From an uncultured Acidimicrobiales bacterium (GTDB taxonomy: Bacteria > Actinomycetota > Acidimicrobiia > Acidimicrobiales > SHLQ01): a DNA stretch of 46,703 bases. Position numbers and translations under genes: made by a program. The stretch spans positions 1 through 46,703 of the forward strand of contig CALHTB010000032.1 in NCBI GenBank assembly GCA_938038785.1. The letters are read 5' to 3'. Below the pieces are notes generated by a model. The model saw nothing but the letters and a program-made list of their open reading frames with translations. It searched no databases and was not told where the DNA came from. Shown here in pieces: positions 34,873 to 41,686 of the stretch (positions are counted from its first letter, which is position 1; every line of letters begins with the position of its first letter).

Positions 34873-35696
34873 GACGAGATCCCTTCAGAATGGGTGTGGC
34901 CTTCTGCCCGACGGCGAACGATGGCGTCGTCGATGCCAAACCGGTCGTATTGACGCTCGAGCCAAGCCAACCTGAACCGGTGGATGAGCATCCAGGCGTA
35001 GGCGGCTGCGCCGAGCAGTATCGAGTAGTAGAGGGTGAACGCTTTGAGGTCTTCGATCTTGGCGTCAGCGATGGTCGACTGTTGGTGGATTGTCGAGTCG
35101 GCCCACCACTCGACCGACCGGTTCACCAAAATCACGTTGAAGATAAGCAGCAGTCCAACGATCGCTGAGCGCTTTGCCCGCTCTTCGGCGGTTCCTTCGA
35201 GTCGACGCACAGCCAAGTAGCCGAGCGACATCATGAACAGCACGAGCGTGGTGAGAAGTCGTACGTCCCCCCACTCCCACCAGGTGTTCCAAATCGGCTT
35301 GCCCCAGATGGACCCTGTGATCAACGCGAGGGCTGCTGAGACCGCACCGATCTCGGCCGAGGATCCGGCGACCAAATCCCACCAGACGGACTTCTTGAAC
35401 AGCACCATTGCCGACCCGACCGACGTGACAAAAAATGCGAGGTACGCAGTGATCGCAGCGGGAACATGGACGTACATGAGACGCACCGCATCGAACTGCC
35501 CTATTTCGTTACCGTCAACAATGCGAACATCGGGGTCGGTTGCGCCGAAAGCCAAGAACAACCACAGCGCCGCTCCAGCGAGAACCACCGCACCGAGAAT
35601 TGTGGTGGTGCGACTGCGGGTGACTCCGGCGACTCCTGCCGTGTCGGCCGACATCGCCATCGATTCGGTGTTGGTGCCCGGGCTATCGATCGTCAT
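34869..35696 (-). CDS. ccmC: Heme exporter/transfer protein CcmC
   Basis: 275 residues from ATG 35696, chosen because GGAGG lies just upstream and the ATG overlaps the ccmB stop by one base; an extra 30 codons are open upstream. Six membrane helices and the tryptophan-rich heme-handling segment (WGKPIWNTWWEWGDVRLLTTLVL) with conserved His in MYVHVPAA. CcmC loads heme onto CcmE. Confidence 0.95.
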   Translation of the reverse strand: MTIDSPGTNTESMAMSADTAGVAGVTRSRTTTILGAVVLAGAALWLFLAFGATDPDVRIVDGNEIGQFDAVRLMYVHVPAAITAYLAFFVTSVGSAMVLFKKSVWWDLVAGSSAEIGAVSAALALITGSIWGKPIWNTWWEWGDVRLLTTLVLFMMSLGYLAVRRLEGTAEERAKRSAIVGLLLIFNVILVNRSVEWWADSTIHQQSTIADAKIEDLKAFTLYYSILLGAAAYAWMLIHRFRLAWLERQYDRFGIDDAIVRRRAEGHTHSEGISS

Positions 35697-36370
35697 CAGT
35701 TTTCCTCCATGAGCACGCCGTGGCTCAGCACGCCGAATGCGCAGTAGATAGCCGCGAAAGCGTAGAGCAGTTGCGTCCATTGCCAACCATCAGATGTGGT
35801 TGTTCCCATCGCATCGCCGAAGGCGCGGGTCGCAGCGATCAGGACGGGCGCAAGCACTGGCAAGAGCAAGATCGGCAAGACGGTCTCCCGGGCTCGTTGG
35901 CTTCCGAGTAGGGCTCCATAGAGCGTACCCGCGGCACCTACGCCAAGAACGGCGCCAAGGAGTGACGTGACGAGAAGCACGGGGTCCGAAATCGACGCGC
36001 TGTAGAAGATCAACACTCCGCCCAGCAACACGATGGCGACGATCAGGAGCTGGGCGACGAGGGCGACGACTTTGCCGAGGTACACCGACGCTGGGCGCAG
36101 GCCGCTCAGCAGCAGTCCTTCCCTTGCTCCCTCGCCTGCCTCGACGGCAACCGAGCGGTGGACCGCAAGAATCGATGCCAGCAGCACCGTCATCCAATAC
36201 AGCCCCGGAGCAAAGGTTTGGAGCGCTACTCGGTCGGCGTCGAGAGCGAAGCCAAACAACACGATGACCAAAAGCGCAAACGGAGCGATTTGGTTGAGGG
36301 CAACTTTGGACCGCCCCTCGATCCGGAGGTCCTTGCCCGCAATGAGTGCGATCTCCTCGAATAGTGTCAC
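35696..36370 (-). CDS. ccmB: Heme exporter subunit CcmB
   Basis: 224 residues, six hydrophobic helices, with the CcmB features KDLRIEGRSK near the N-terminus and EAGEGAREGLLLSGL (family pattern D...G..E.l.lsp.p). It pairs with the CcmA ATPase to release CcmE with heme. The ATG overlaps the ccmA stop by 4 bases. Confidence 0.94.
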   Translation of the reverse strand: MTLFEEIALIAGKDLRIEGRSKVALNQIAPFALLVIVLFGFALDADRVALQTFAPGLYWMTVLLASILAVHRSVAVEAGEGAREGLLLSGLRPASVYLGKVVALVAQLLIVAIVLLGGVLIFYSASISDPVLLVTSLLGAVLGVGAAGTLYGALLGSQRARETVLPILLLPVLAPVLIAATRAFGDAMGTTTSDGWQWTQLLYAFAAIYCAFGVLSHGVLMEEN

Positions 36371-37029
36371 TCCTGCTCACCTTCGTTGCGGCGCACCTCG
36401 GTGGCGAGGCCGCCGGCGATGGTAATTCGGCGGTCGACAACCGGCTCAACTCGTTCGAGCTCGTGGGAGGCCACCAGCACCGCTCCTCCAGCATCGGCAG
36501 CATCGGTAATGAGTGCGTCGACGATGTCTCGGCCGTCTTGATCGAGCCCGGCGTGTGGTTCGTCGAGCAACCACAGCTCGGGACGTCGAGCCGCGGCAAC
36601 GGCCAACGCGGTTCGGCGTCGTTGGCCTGCGGACAGTCGCGCTACCGGAACGTCAAACAGACGCCCTCGAATCTGCATCCGGTCGGCAGCAGCGAGCTGC
36701 TGCGACTCATCAACCCCGGCAGCTCGACCCCAAAAGCGCAAGTTCTCGCCAACGGTCAGGTCGTCGTAGAGCATCGAATGGTGTCCTACGTAGCCGACTC
36801 GAGAACGCACCGAGCGGCGGTCACGGCGAAGGTTCTGCCCCAAAACCATTGCGTCCCCACGCTCGGGGCGAAGTAGCCCGGCACACAGGCGAAGCAGAGT
36901 CGACTTGCCCGCGCCATTTGGCCCTTGCAAGAGCACGGCCTCGCCGGGTTCTACCGACAGCGATGCACCTGCGAGCGCGGGAAAGCGACCGAGCAACACA
37001 ACAACGTCTTGCAGGTCGACAGCATGCAC
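36367..37029 (-). CDS. ccmA: Heme ABC exporter ATPase CcmA
   Basis: 220-residue ABC ATPase. Walker A GPNGAGKST (36-44), signature LSAGQRRR (132-139), Walker B LWLLDEPHAGLD (152-163). The RRR after LSAGQ is typical for CcmA. First gene of the ccm operon; the GTG start has a TANNNT box 6 bases before, so expression of the whole operon is probably driven from here. Confidence 0.94.
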   Translation of the reverse strand: MHAVDLQDVVVLLGRFPALAGASLSVEPGEAVLLQGPNGAGKSTLLRLCAGLLRPERGDAMVLGQNLRRDRRSVRSRVGYVGHHSMLYDDLTVGENLRFWGRAAGVDESQQLAAADRMQIRGRLFDVPVARLSAGQRRRTALAVAAARRPELWLLDEPHAGLDQDGRDIVDALITDAADAGGAVLVASHELERVEPVVDRRITIAGGLATEVRRNEGEQE

Positions 37030-37035
37030 CTCAGA

Positions 37036-37041
37036 ACGCTA
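37036..37041 (-). promoter_or_regulatory. Leaderless -10 element of the ccm operon
   Basis: TAGCGT lies 6 bases before the GTG start of ccmA. Confidence 0.45.
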
Positions 37042-37092
37042 CCGCTGCAACCGTCACACGCCGGGCCCAAATCCCCTGAAAAACATGGGTTC

Positions 37093-37125
37093 TTGCGCAA
37101 TTCTCACCGGTGTTTACGCAATTCT
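37093..37125. promoter_or_regulatory. Direct repeat between ccmA and sortase genes (possible operator)
   Basis: TTGCGCAATTCT (37093-37104) and TTACGCAATTCT (37114-37125) lie 21 bases apart, i.e. two helical turns, in the divergent intergenic region. This spacing suits a dimeric or tandem regulator; no regulator is known. Confidence 0.4.
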
Positions 37126-37162
37126 TTGCTGGGACTGATCAGAGAGTGACGTGTGGCTCCGA

Positions 37163-37168
37163 TACGTT
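37163..37168 (+). promoter_or_regulatory. Leaderless -10 element of sortase gene
   Basis: TACGTT is followed by 7 bases and ATG 37176, without a Shine-Dalgarno. Confidence 0.55.
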
Positions 37169-37175
37169 CACCATC

Positions 37176-38375
37176 ATGACCTCGCGAATCCTCGGCGGCA
37201 TCGGACGTTTCTTCATCACTACCGGACTCGTAATCCTGCTGTTCGTGGCCTACCAGCTGTGGGGCACCGGCATCCAAGAAGCGTCAGCGCAAAACAACCT
37301 CGGCTCCGACTTCGACGAGCTGCTCGAATCGGTTCCTGAAACGACCACGTCCACGGTTGCTCCAACGACCACAGTCGATACCGCAAGCTCGACGACCACC
37401 ACCTCGACCACGACCACCACGTTGCCTGCCGCCGGTGGAACCATCCCGGTCTTGGAAACCGAGCTCGCCGAAAAGCTGTTCCGGGAAGGCGGCGAAGCGA
37501 TCGCCCGCATCAACATCCCCAAGATCAACGTCAACAAAATCGTGGTTCAGGGAGTGAAGGTCGAGGACTTGCGCAACGGTCCGGGCCATTACCGAGCAAC
37601 GGTGTTCCCCGGACAGGTAGGCAATTCGGGGATTGCTGGCCATCGAACCACCTACGGTGCGCCCTTCAACCAGATCGATGAGCTTGTGCCCGGCGACGAG
37701 ATCCGCGTGACGACCGTGCAAGGTGAGCACCTCTACCGGGTAATGCCCGCTGGCGAGGCCTACTCGCGTGAAGCGCTTGGCACCTTGTCGGACTTTCAAG
37801 TCCCTGCTGGCAACGAGAACCTCGGCCACATCATCGTCCGCCCCGAGGCCACGTGGGTCCTGGGCGACTTTGATGACAACCGGATCACACTCACGGCATG
37901 TCACCCCAAGTATTCGGCTCGCGAACGAATCATCGTGGCCGCCGAGCTGGTCTCGACCGCGGTTGACGCGCCGGACGCTCCCGACAACTACGCGGTCGTC
38001 GACGAGATCGAATTGCCAACCGAAGACCTGGCAAACGAAGCAACCGGACAGGATGCTGCCGATAGCCAGATTGTGGCTGCACCAACCTCCGATGACGACG
38101 ACCCCGACGAGGTCGCGTTGGGCGATGCTGGAAATGAACCGGTCGCCAGCGAATTCACCACCGAGGTAAGCCTCGACGAAGGCCTCAACGGCGACAAGTC
38201 TGCACTTCGCCCGGCGCTGCTTTGGGGCGCCCTCGCTATTGCGGTCTACCTGTTCTTCAAAGAGCTCGCGAGGCGTTGGAAGTTCTGGCCGTCCCTTGCG
38301 CTAGGCATCGTTCCGGTTGTCATCCTCATGGGCCTCTCCTTCGAGAAGATCGACCGTTATCTACCCGCTGGCTGA
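37176..38375 (+). CDS. Class E-type sortase with C-terminal membrane segments
   Basis: 399 residues from ATG 37176, fixed by the leaderless element. N-terminal membrane helix (about 6-29), Thr-rich linker, then a sortase domain: ARINIPKINVNKIVVQG, catalytic His in AGHRTTYGAPF (H156), catalytic Cys in ITLTACHPKYSARERI (C242) and Arg at about 249-251. A long acidic linker and two C-terminal hydrophobic helices follow. Class E sortases anchor surface proteins at LAxTG-type signals; no such substrate is in this window. Confidence 0.88.
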   Translation: MTSRILGGIGRFFITTGLVILLFVAYQLWGTGIQEASAQNNLGSDFDELLESVPETTTSTVAPTTTVDTASSTTTTSTTTTTLPAAGGTIPVLETELAEKLFREGGEAIARINIPKINVNKIVVQGVKVEDLRNGPGHYRATVFPGQVGNSGIAGHRTTYGAPFNQIDELVPGDEIRVTTVQGEHLYRVMPAGEAYSREALGTLSDFQVPAGNENLGHIIVRPEATWVLGDFDDNRITLTACHPKYSARERIIVAAELVSTAVDAPDAPDNYAVVDEIELPTEDLANEATGQDAADSQIVAAPTSDDDDPDEVALGDAGNEPVASEFTTEVSLDEGLNGDKSALRPALLWGALAIAVYLFFKELARRWKFWPSLALGIVPVVILMGLSFEKIDRYLPAG

Positions 38376-38429
38376 GCCGATGGCCCCAGCACCCGCCCAT
38401 CTCACCTGTCGCAATTCATGATGGGCCGG

Positions 38430-38435
38430 TAACGT
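38430..38435 (+). promoter_or_regulatory. Leaderless -10 element of septum-formation gene
   Basis: TAACGT is followed by 7 bases and then GTG 38443. Confidence 0.55.
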
Positions 38436-38442
38436 TTTCTTC

Positions 38443-39021
38443 GTGGGAAATCTTCGTCGTCGCCTACGTATCGCACTTCTGCTCGTAACGCTCGTGGCAA
38501 GTGCGTGTTCGTCGACGGATTCCACCGATGGTGAGAACGCCTCAAATGGCCAGGGCTCGGCCTCGGATTCTTCGGGCACGGACGTGGAAGTGAACGTCGA
38601 GGCCCCGCCAAACGTTCCTGGGGCTCCGCTGAACCCGTTCGATCTCCGTGCGGGCCAGTGTTTCAACGAGGGCAGCTGGTATGACGAGGTCCTCGAGCGC
38701 CGGATCGATCTGACGGCAATGGTGGAGTGCGATCAGCCGCATCAAAAAGAGATGTACCACGAGGCCGAGTTCCCTGCGCCCGCGGGTGCTCCCTATCCGG
38801 GCGAAGCCAAGATGACCGAGTGGAGCACCCAGGTTTGTTACGAGGCGTTCGTTGGCTTCGTGGGTGAGGAATACGAACTCTCCCAGTTCGAGCTCGGCTT
38901 CCTGCAGCCGACCGAAGCGACGTTCGAACACGAGGTTGGGCGCCATCGCCGAGTCACCTGTTATCTGTTCGATCCAAGCCAAGAGGTCGTCACCGGGAGC
39001 GCAAAGAGCGCCGGCGTCTAA
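38443..39021 (+). CDS. Septum-formation-family lipoprotein
   Basis: 192 residues. Signal sequence with lipobox LVASAC (lipid-modified C22), Ser/Thr/Gly-rich spacer, then a domain with the pattern DLRAGQCFN, VECDQPHQKEMYHEAEFP, CYEAFVGFVG, GRHRRVTCYLFD. This is the actinobacterial Septum_form pattern, with paired Cys that probably form disulfides outside the cell. The role is poorly defined. The GTG start is supported by a leaderless -10 element. Confidence 0.85.
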   Translation: MGNLRRRLRIALLLVTLVASACSSTDSTDGENASNGQGSASDSSGTDVEVNVEAPPNVPGAPLNPFDLRAGQCFNEGSWYDEVLERRIDLTAMVECDQPHQKEMYHEAEFPAPAGAPYPGEAKMTEWSTQVCYEAFVGFVGEEYELSQFELGFLQPTEATFEHEVGRHRRVTCYLFDPSQEVVTGSAKSAGV

Positions 39022-39031
39022 ACGTTGTTGT

Positions 39032-39070
39032 CGACGCGTCGCATCATGATGCTCGCGCGGTTCGCGCGAG
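39032..39070. other. Three adjacent palindromes between septum-formation and DUF5317 genes
   Basis: CGACGCGTCG (39032-39041), GCATCATGATGC (39041-39052) and the hairpin CTCGCGCG-GTT-CGCGCGAG (39052-39070) follow one another and share edge bases. The last could be a terminator, although no T-run follows it; the others could be protein sites. Confidence 0.55.
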
Positions 39071-39097
39071 GTTCCCCACTCACCGCGCGACCTTGAC

Positions 39098-39103
39098 TAG
39101 CGT
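39098..39103 (+). promoter_or_regulatory. Leaderless -10 element of DUF5317 gene
   Basis: TAGCGT lies 7 bases before GTG 39111, arguing for that start rather than the TTG at 39093. Confidence 0.5.
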
Positions 39104-39110
39104 GGTCGCC

Positions 39111-40376
39111 GTGCTCCTCACCATCTTTGCCATCACAATTGGTTGTGCGATCGGCCGGATTCGCGGCGGAAAGCTGTCAGGCGTCAACCTGGCTCGCTTC
39201 CATCGTCCCGGCGTGCTCGTTCTTGCGCTGACCACAATGCTGGTCCTGAACCTGATCGGGCCTGCCTTCCCACTCCTCTGGGCGCTTATCGGTACGTTCG
39301 CGCTCTTCTTCTTTGGCTTCCGCAATCTGCAGCTGTCGGGAATGATCGTGCTGCTCATCGGCCTGCTCATGAACACCGCTCCCCTGCTGGCCAACGGCGC
39401 GGTTCCGGTTTCCGAGCTGGCGCTCATTTCCGTTGGCGATGTCGACGATTCGGGCCTTGCGGTAATTGACGGACTCCGCGAGTCAACCGACACCGCCACC
39501 GCGTTTGCGGCCTTCGGCGATGTCATTCCAGTCCCGATCTTCAACACCGTCGTGTCGATCGGCGACCTGATCATGCTGGTCGCCCTAGCTGACATCATGA
39601 CGAATCTGTTCTTGCGAAGTCGTCGCCGTGAAGACCTCGACAGTGGCGGCGTCACCTTTGAAAGCGACGAGACCACCACGACCGAAAGCCGCCCTGCAGT
39701 GTTGTCGCCCTTGAGCTTGGGTGTCTCGAACCGGCCCGCCCATGCAGCACACCGTCGCCCGCGGCGCAAGGCTGCGCCCAGCACACACGTACCAGCCCAT
39801 GCCAAACAGTCAGACTTCTTTGATTTGACCGACCCAGAAACTGTCATCGTGCTCGATGGGGCTGAGGCGTACGTCGAGTCCGGCGTGGCAAAGAACAAGA
39901 TTCCTGAGGTTGATCAACCCATCGCAACCACCGTGCCGACGGCTTCACCCGAACATCACGATGTTGCAGTTGAGGATCGTGTCTCGAAAGACCCAGTTGC
40001 TGAAGAACCCGCCGCTGACAACGCAGCGGCACCCAAGACCGAGAACATCCTGCCTGACGAGCAGGTAGCACCAGCGGCCGCCGACGCAGCGGTTCCAGCG
40101 CTCTTCGACGCAGACGCCGACGAAGAGCCAGAGGCCGAAGACCACGCCCCCGCCCACGCTGTTGAGGCAACCCCGGAGCGCGTCGACAAAGAGATTGCGG
40201 ATCGGCGCCCGATCATCGATCTCACCGTTTCGCCGACCGACGAGCAACTGCAAGAGTTCCTGCGCCGTCGCGCAGAGGCGGACGCCGAGTTGTTGGCGCG
40301 GACAAGTCCTGGTCCTCGCCGCCGACGTGGCCGTGCCCCACGTCGCAGGGCTGAAGTTGCCGAAGCCGCCCGTTAA
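39111..40376 (+). CDS. DUF5317-type membrane protein with acidic C-terminal tail
   Basis: 421 residues from GTG 39111. The N-terminal about 175 residues match DUF5317: several membrane helices, IGLLMNTAPLLANGAVPVS, then FGDVIPVPIFNTVVSIGDLIMLVALA. The C-terminal 240 residues are low in structure, rich in Ala, Glu, Asp and Pro, and end in Arg-rich RRRGRAPRRRAE. Function unknown. A neighbouring small membrane gene follows 16 bases later. Confidence 0.82.
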   Translation: MLLTIFAITIGCAIGRIRGGKLSGVNLARFHRPGVLVLALTTMLVLNLIGPAFPLLWALIGTFALFFFGFRNLQLSGMIVLLIGLLMNTAPLLANGAVPVSELALISVGDVDDSGLAVIDGLRESTDTATAFAAFGDVIPVPIFNTVVSIGDLIMLVALADIMTNLFLRSRRREDLDSGGVTFESDETTTTESRPAVLSPLSLGVSNRPAHAAHRRPRRKAAPSTHVPAHAKQSDFFDLTDPETVIVLDGAEAYVESGVAKNKIPEVDQPIATTVPTASPEHHDVAVEDRVSKDPVAEEPAADNAAAPKTENILPDEQVAPAAADAAVPALFDADADEEPEAEDHAPAHAVEATPERVDKEIADRRPIIDLTVSPTDEQLQEFLRRRAEADAELLARTSPGPRRRRGRAPRRRAEVAEAAR

Positions 40377-40392
40377 GCCGCAGGCTTACGGG

Positions 40393-40671
40393 GTGTCTGA
40401 CGAATCCGACGACCCCATTCTTGCGCAGCGGGCGCGAATTCGAACGCAGGCCACTTCGGCTCAACGGGTCGGATACGCCGCCTACGGGCTGGCAACGGTG
40501 TTGTTCTTCGTTGGATTAGCGACCACATTGTCGGGTGCGCTGGTCACCGCAATCGTGACGCTTTTGATCGTGGGCAGTATCGTGTTGGCCATCGCAATCC
40601 AGGTGGGATACGCCATCCGAGGGGCCGAGCGTCACGAAGAGGATTCCATTGCAATGCGACGGAAACGATGA
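40393..40671 (+). CDS. Small two-helix membrane protein
   Basis: 92 residues from GTG 40393: charged N-terminus (SDESDDPILAQRARIRTQATSAQR), two hydrophobic helices (about 28-47 and 53-72), basic end. I do not recognise a family. The start is uncertain: the frame extends to 40162 inside the DUF5317 gene, but only the part from 40393 has a sensible membrane-protein layout. It precedes the TetR gene by 4 bases. Confidence 0.7.
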   Translation: MSDESDDPILAQRARIRTQATSAQRVGYAAYGLATVLFFVGLATTLSGALVTAIVTLLIVGSIVLAIAIQVGYAIRGAERHEEDSIAMRRKR

Positions 40672-40675
40672 GGAT

Positions 40676-41266
40676 ATGACTGATCAAGGGGTGCGGCTGG
40701 GAGCAGCGGAACGCCGGGTACAGCTGCTTGGCGCCGCCCGCGAAACCTTCGGGGCCAAAGGCTTCACCGCCACGTCGATGAACGACATCGCTGTCGCTGC
40801 TGGCGTAACCAAGCCCGTGCTCTACCAGCACTTCGAATCCAAGCATCAGTTGTTCCTCGAGCTGCTCACCGAGACCGCGTCAAAGCTCATCAGTGAAATC
40901 GACGCTGCCGTTGCCAACGCTGACACCGGTCGAGAGAAGATCGAGGTGTCGTTCAGGGCGTACGTTCAGTTCTTTGCTGACACACCAACGAGCTATCAAG
41001 TGTTGTACGGCGAGGGTGTACGCACCGAGCCCGAGTTCGCCGAAGCCCATCGAGCCGTCATCGACTCGATGCACCATTTCACCGCCGAACACATCGACAT
41101 CGCCAGCCTCGACCAGGACCACCGCATACTTGCCGCCACAGCCATTGCGGGACAGCTAGAAGCAGTCGTTGCGCAATGGCTCGAAGACGGGCAAGAGCAG
41201 TCGGTCGAGGATCTTTCGAACTTGCTGTCGTCGTTGGCATGGCGCGGCTTGCGCGGCACCACCTGA
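40676..41266 (+). CDS. TetR/AcrR family transcriptional regulator
   Basis: 196 residues from ATG 40676 (GAGGA directly upstream). N-terminal helix-turn-helix: RRVQLLGAARETFGAKGFTATSMNDIAVAAGVTKPVLYQHFESKHQLF, the TetR signature. The C-terminal ligand-binding half is helical, ending LSSLAWRGLRG. Its ligand is unknown. It is co-directional with the small membrane gene and 64 bases before the SelW-like gene. Confidence 0.93.
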   Translation: MTDQGVRLGAAERRVQLLGAARETFGAKGFTATSMNDIAVAAGVTKPVLYQHFESKHQLFLELLTETASKLISEIDAAVANADTGREKIEVSFRAYVQFFADTPTSYQVLYGEGVRTEPEFAEAHRAVIDSMHHFTAEHIDIASLDQDHRILAATAIAGQLEAVVAQWLEDGQEQSVEDLSNLLSSLAWRGLRGTT

Positions 41267-41317
41267 TCTTTGCACGCAGCTCGACACTGGACCTCAGCAC
41301 ACGGTGATGCGGACCGG

Positions 41318-41323
41318 TAAGGT
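41318..41323 (+). promoter_or_regulatory. Leaderless -10 element of selW-like gene
   Basis: TAAGGT is followed by 7 bases and then ATG 41331, supporting the short selenoprotein ORF. Confidence 0.5.
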
Positions 41324-41330
41324 ACCGACC

Positions 41331-41594
41331 ATGCACACAATCAGCATTGAATACTGCGTTAGTTGAGACTATTCGAGTCACGCCGTGAGCGCGACCGAGG
41401 ACCTGCTCAGCACCTACCAACACATCATTGGCGACACGACGCTCATCCATGGGTCGAAGGGCATCTTCGATGTCATCGTCGATGGTGAAGTGTTGTACTC
41501 GAAGTTCGAGACCGGCCGCCATGCCGAGTCGGGCGAGGTACTGCAGTTGTTTCGCGAGAAGTACGGGCAGGGCGTCACCGAATACGGCAAATGA
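41331..41594 (+). CDS. SelW/Rdx-family selenoprotein (Sec12, CxxU motif)
   Basis: Read through the TGA at 41364-41366, the frame from ATG 41331 to the stop at 41592-41594 gives 87 residues. The N-terminus reads ISIEYCVSU, i.e. C9-x-x-U12, the redox motif of SelW-like (Rdx) proteins, which begin with a beta strand ending in YCxxC/U. Downstream, GSKGIFDVIVDGEVLYSK matches the family pattern GxxGxFEVxVDGxLxxS, with the EVLQLFREKY helix after it. Without readthrough only 11 residues are made, and the C-terminal piece would lack the motif. SelW-like proteins are small thioredoxin-fold oxidoreductases of uncertain substrate. A leaderless -10 element supports the start. The TGA position exactly at U makes a random mutation unlikely. 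Confidence 0.87.
41373..41394 (+). promoter_or_regulatory. Candidate SECIS hairpin of selW-like gene
   Basis: TCG(41373-41375), AG, TCAC(41378-41381), loop GCC, GTGA(41385-41388), GCG, CGA(41392-41394) folds as a 4-bp apical stem plus 3-bp lower stem with an internal loop. The loop begins with G 15 bases after the TGA. It is weaker than the DUF3179 hairpin, and the loop lacks GU. Confidence 0.45.
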
Positions 41595-41641
41595 TTTGTA
41601 CACGGTTTCAGACCGCCGAGGTGGGCAAACCGTGTACAAAT
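41594..41641. promoter_or_regulatory. Perfect 15-bp inverted repeat before glcD
   Basis: ATTTGTACACGGTTT (41594-41608) and AAACCGTGTACAAAT (41627-41641) are exact inverted repeats with an 18-base spacer, starting at the last base of the selW-like stop. Each arm contains the palindrome TGTACA. No T-run follows, so an operator pair for the glc genes, or an mRNA 3' hairpin, is likelier than a terminator. Confidence 0.6.
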
Positions 41642-41686
41642 CTCGGCGACGTACGCTCTTTGGAGACGTTCGAAAGGATGTAAGCA

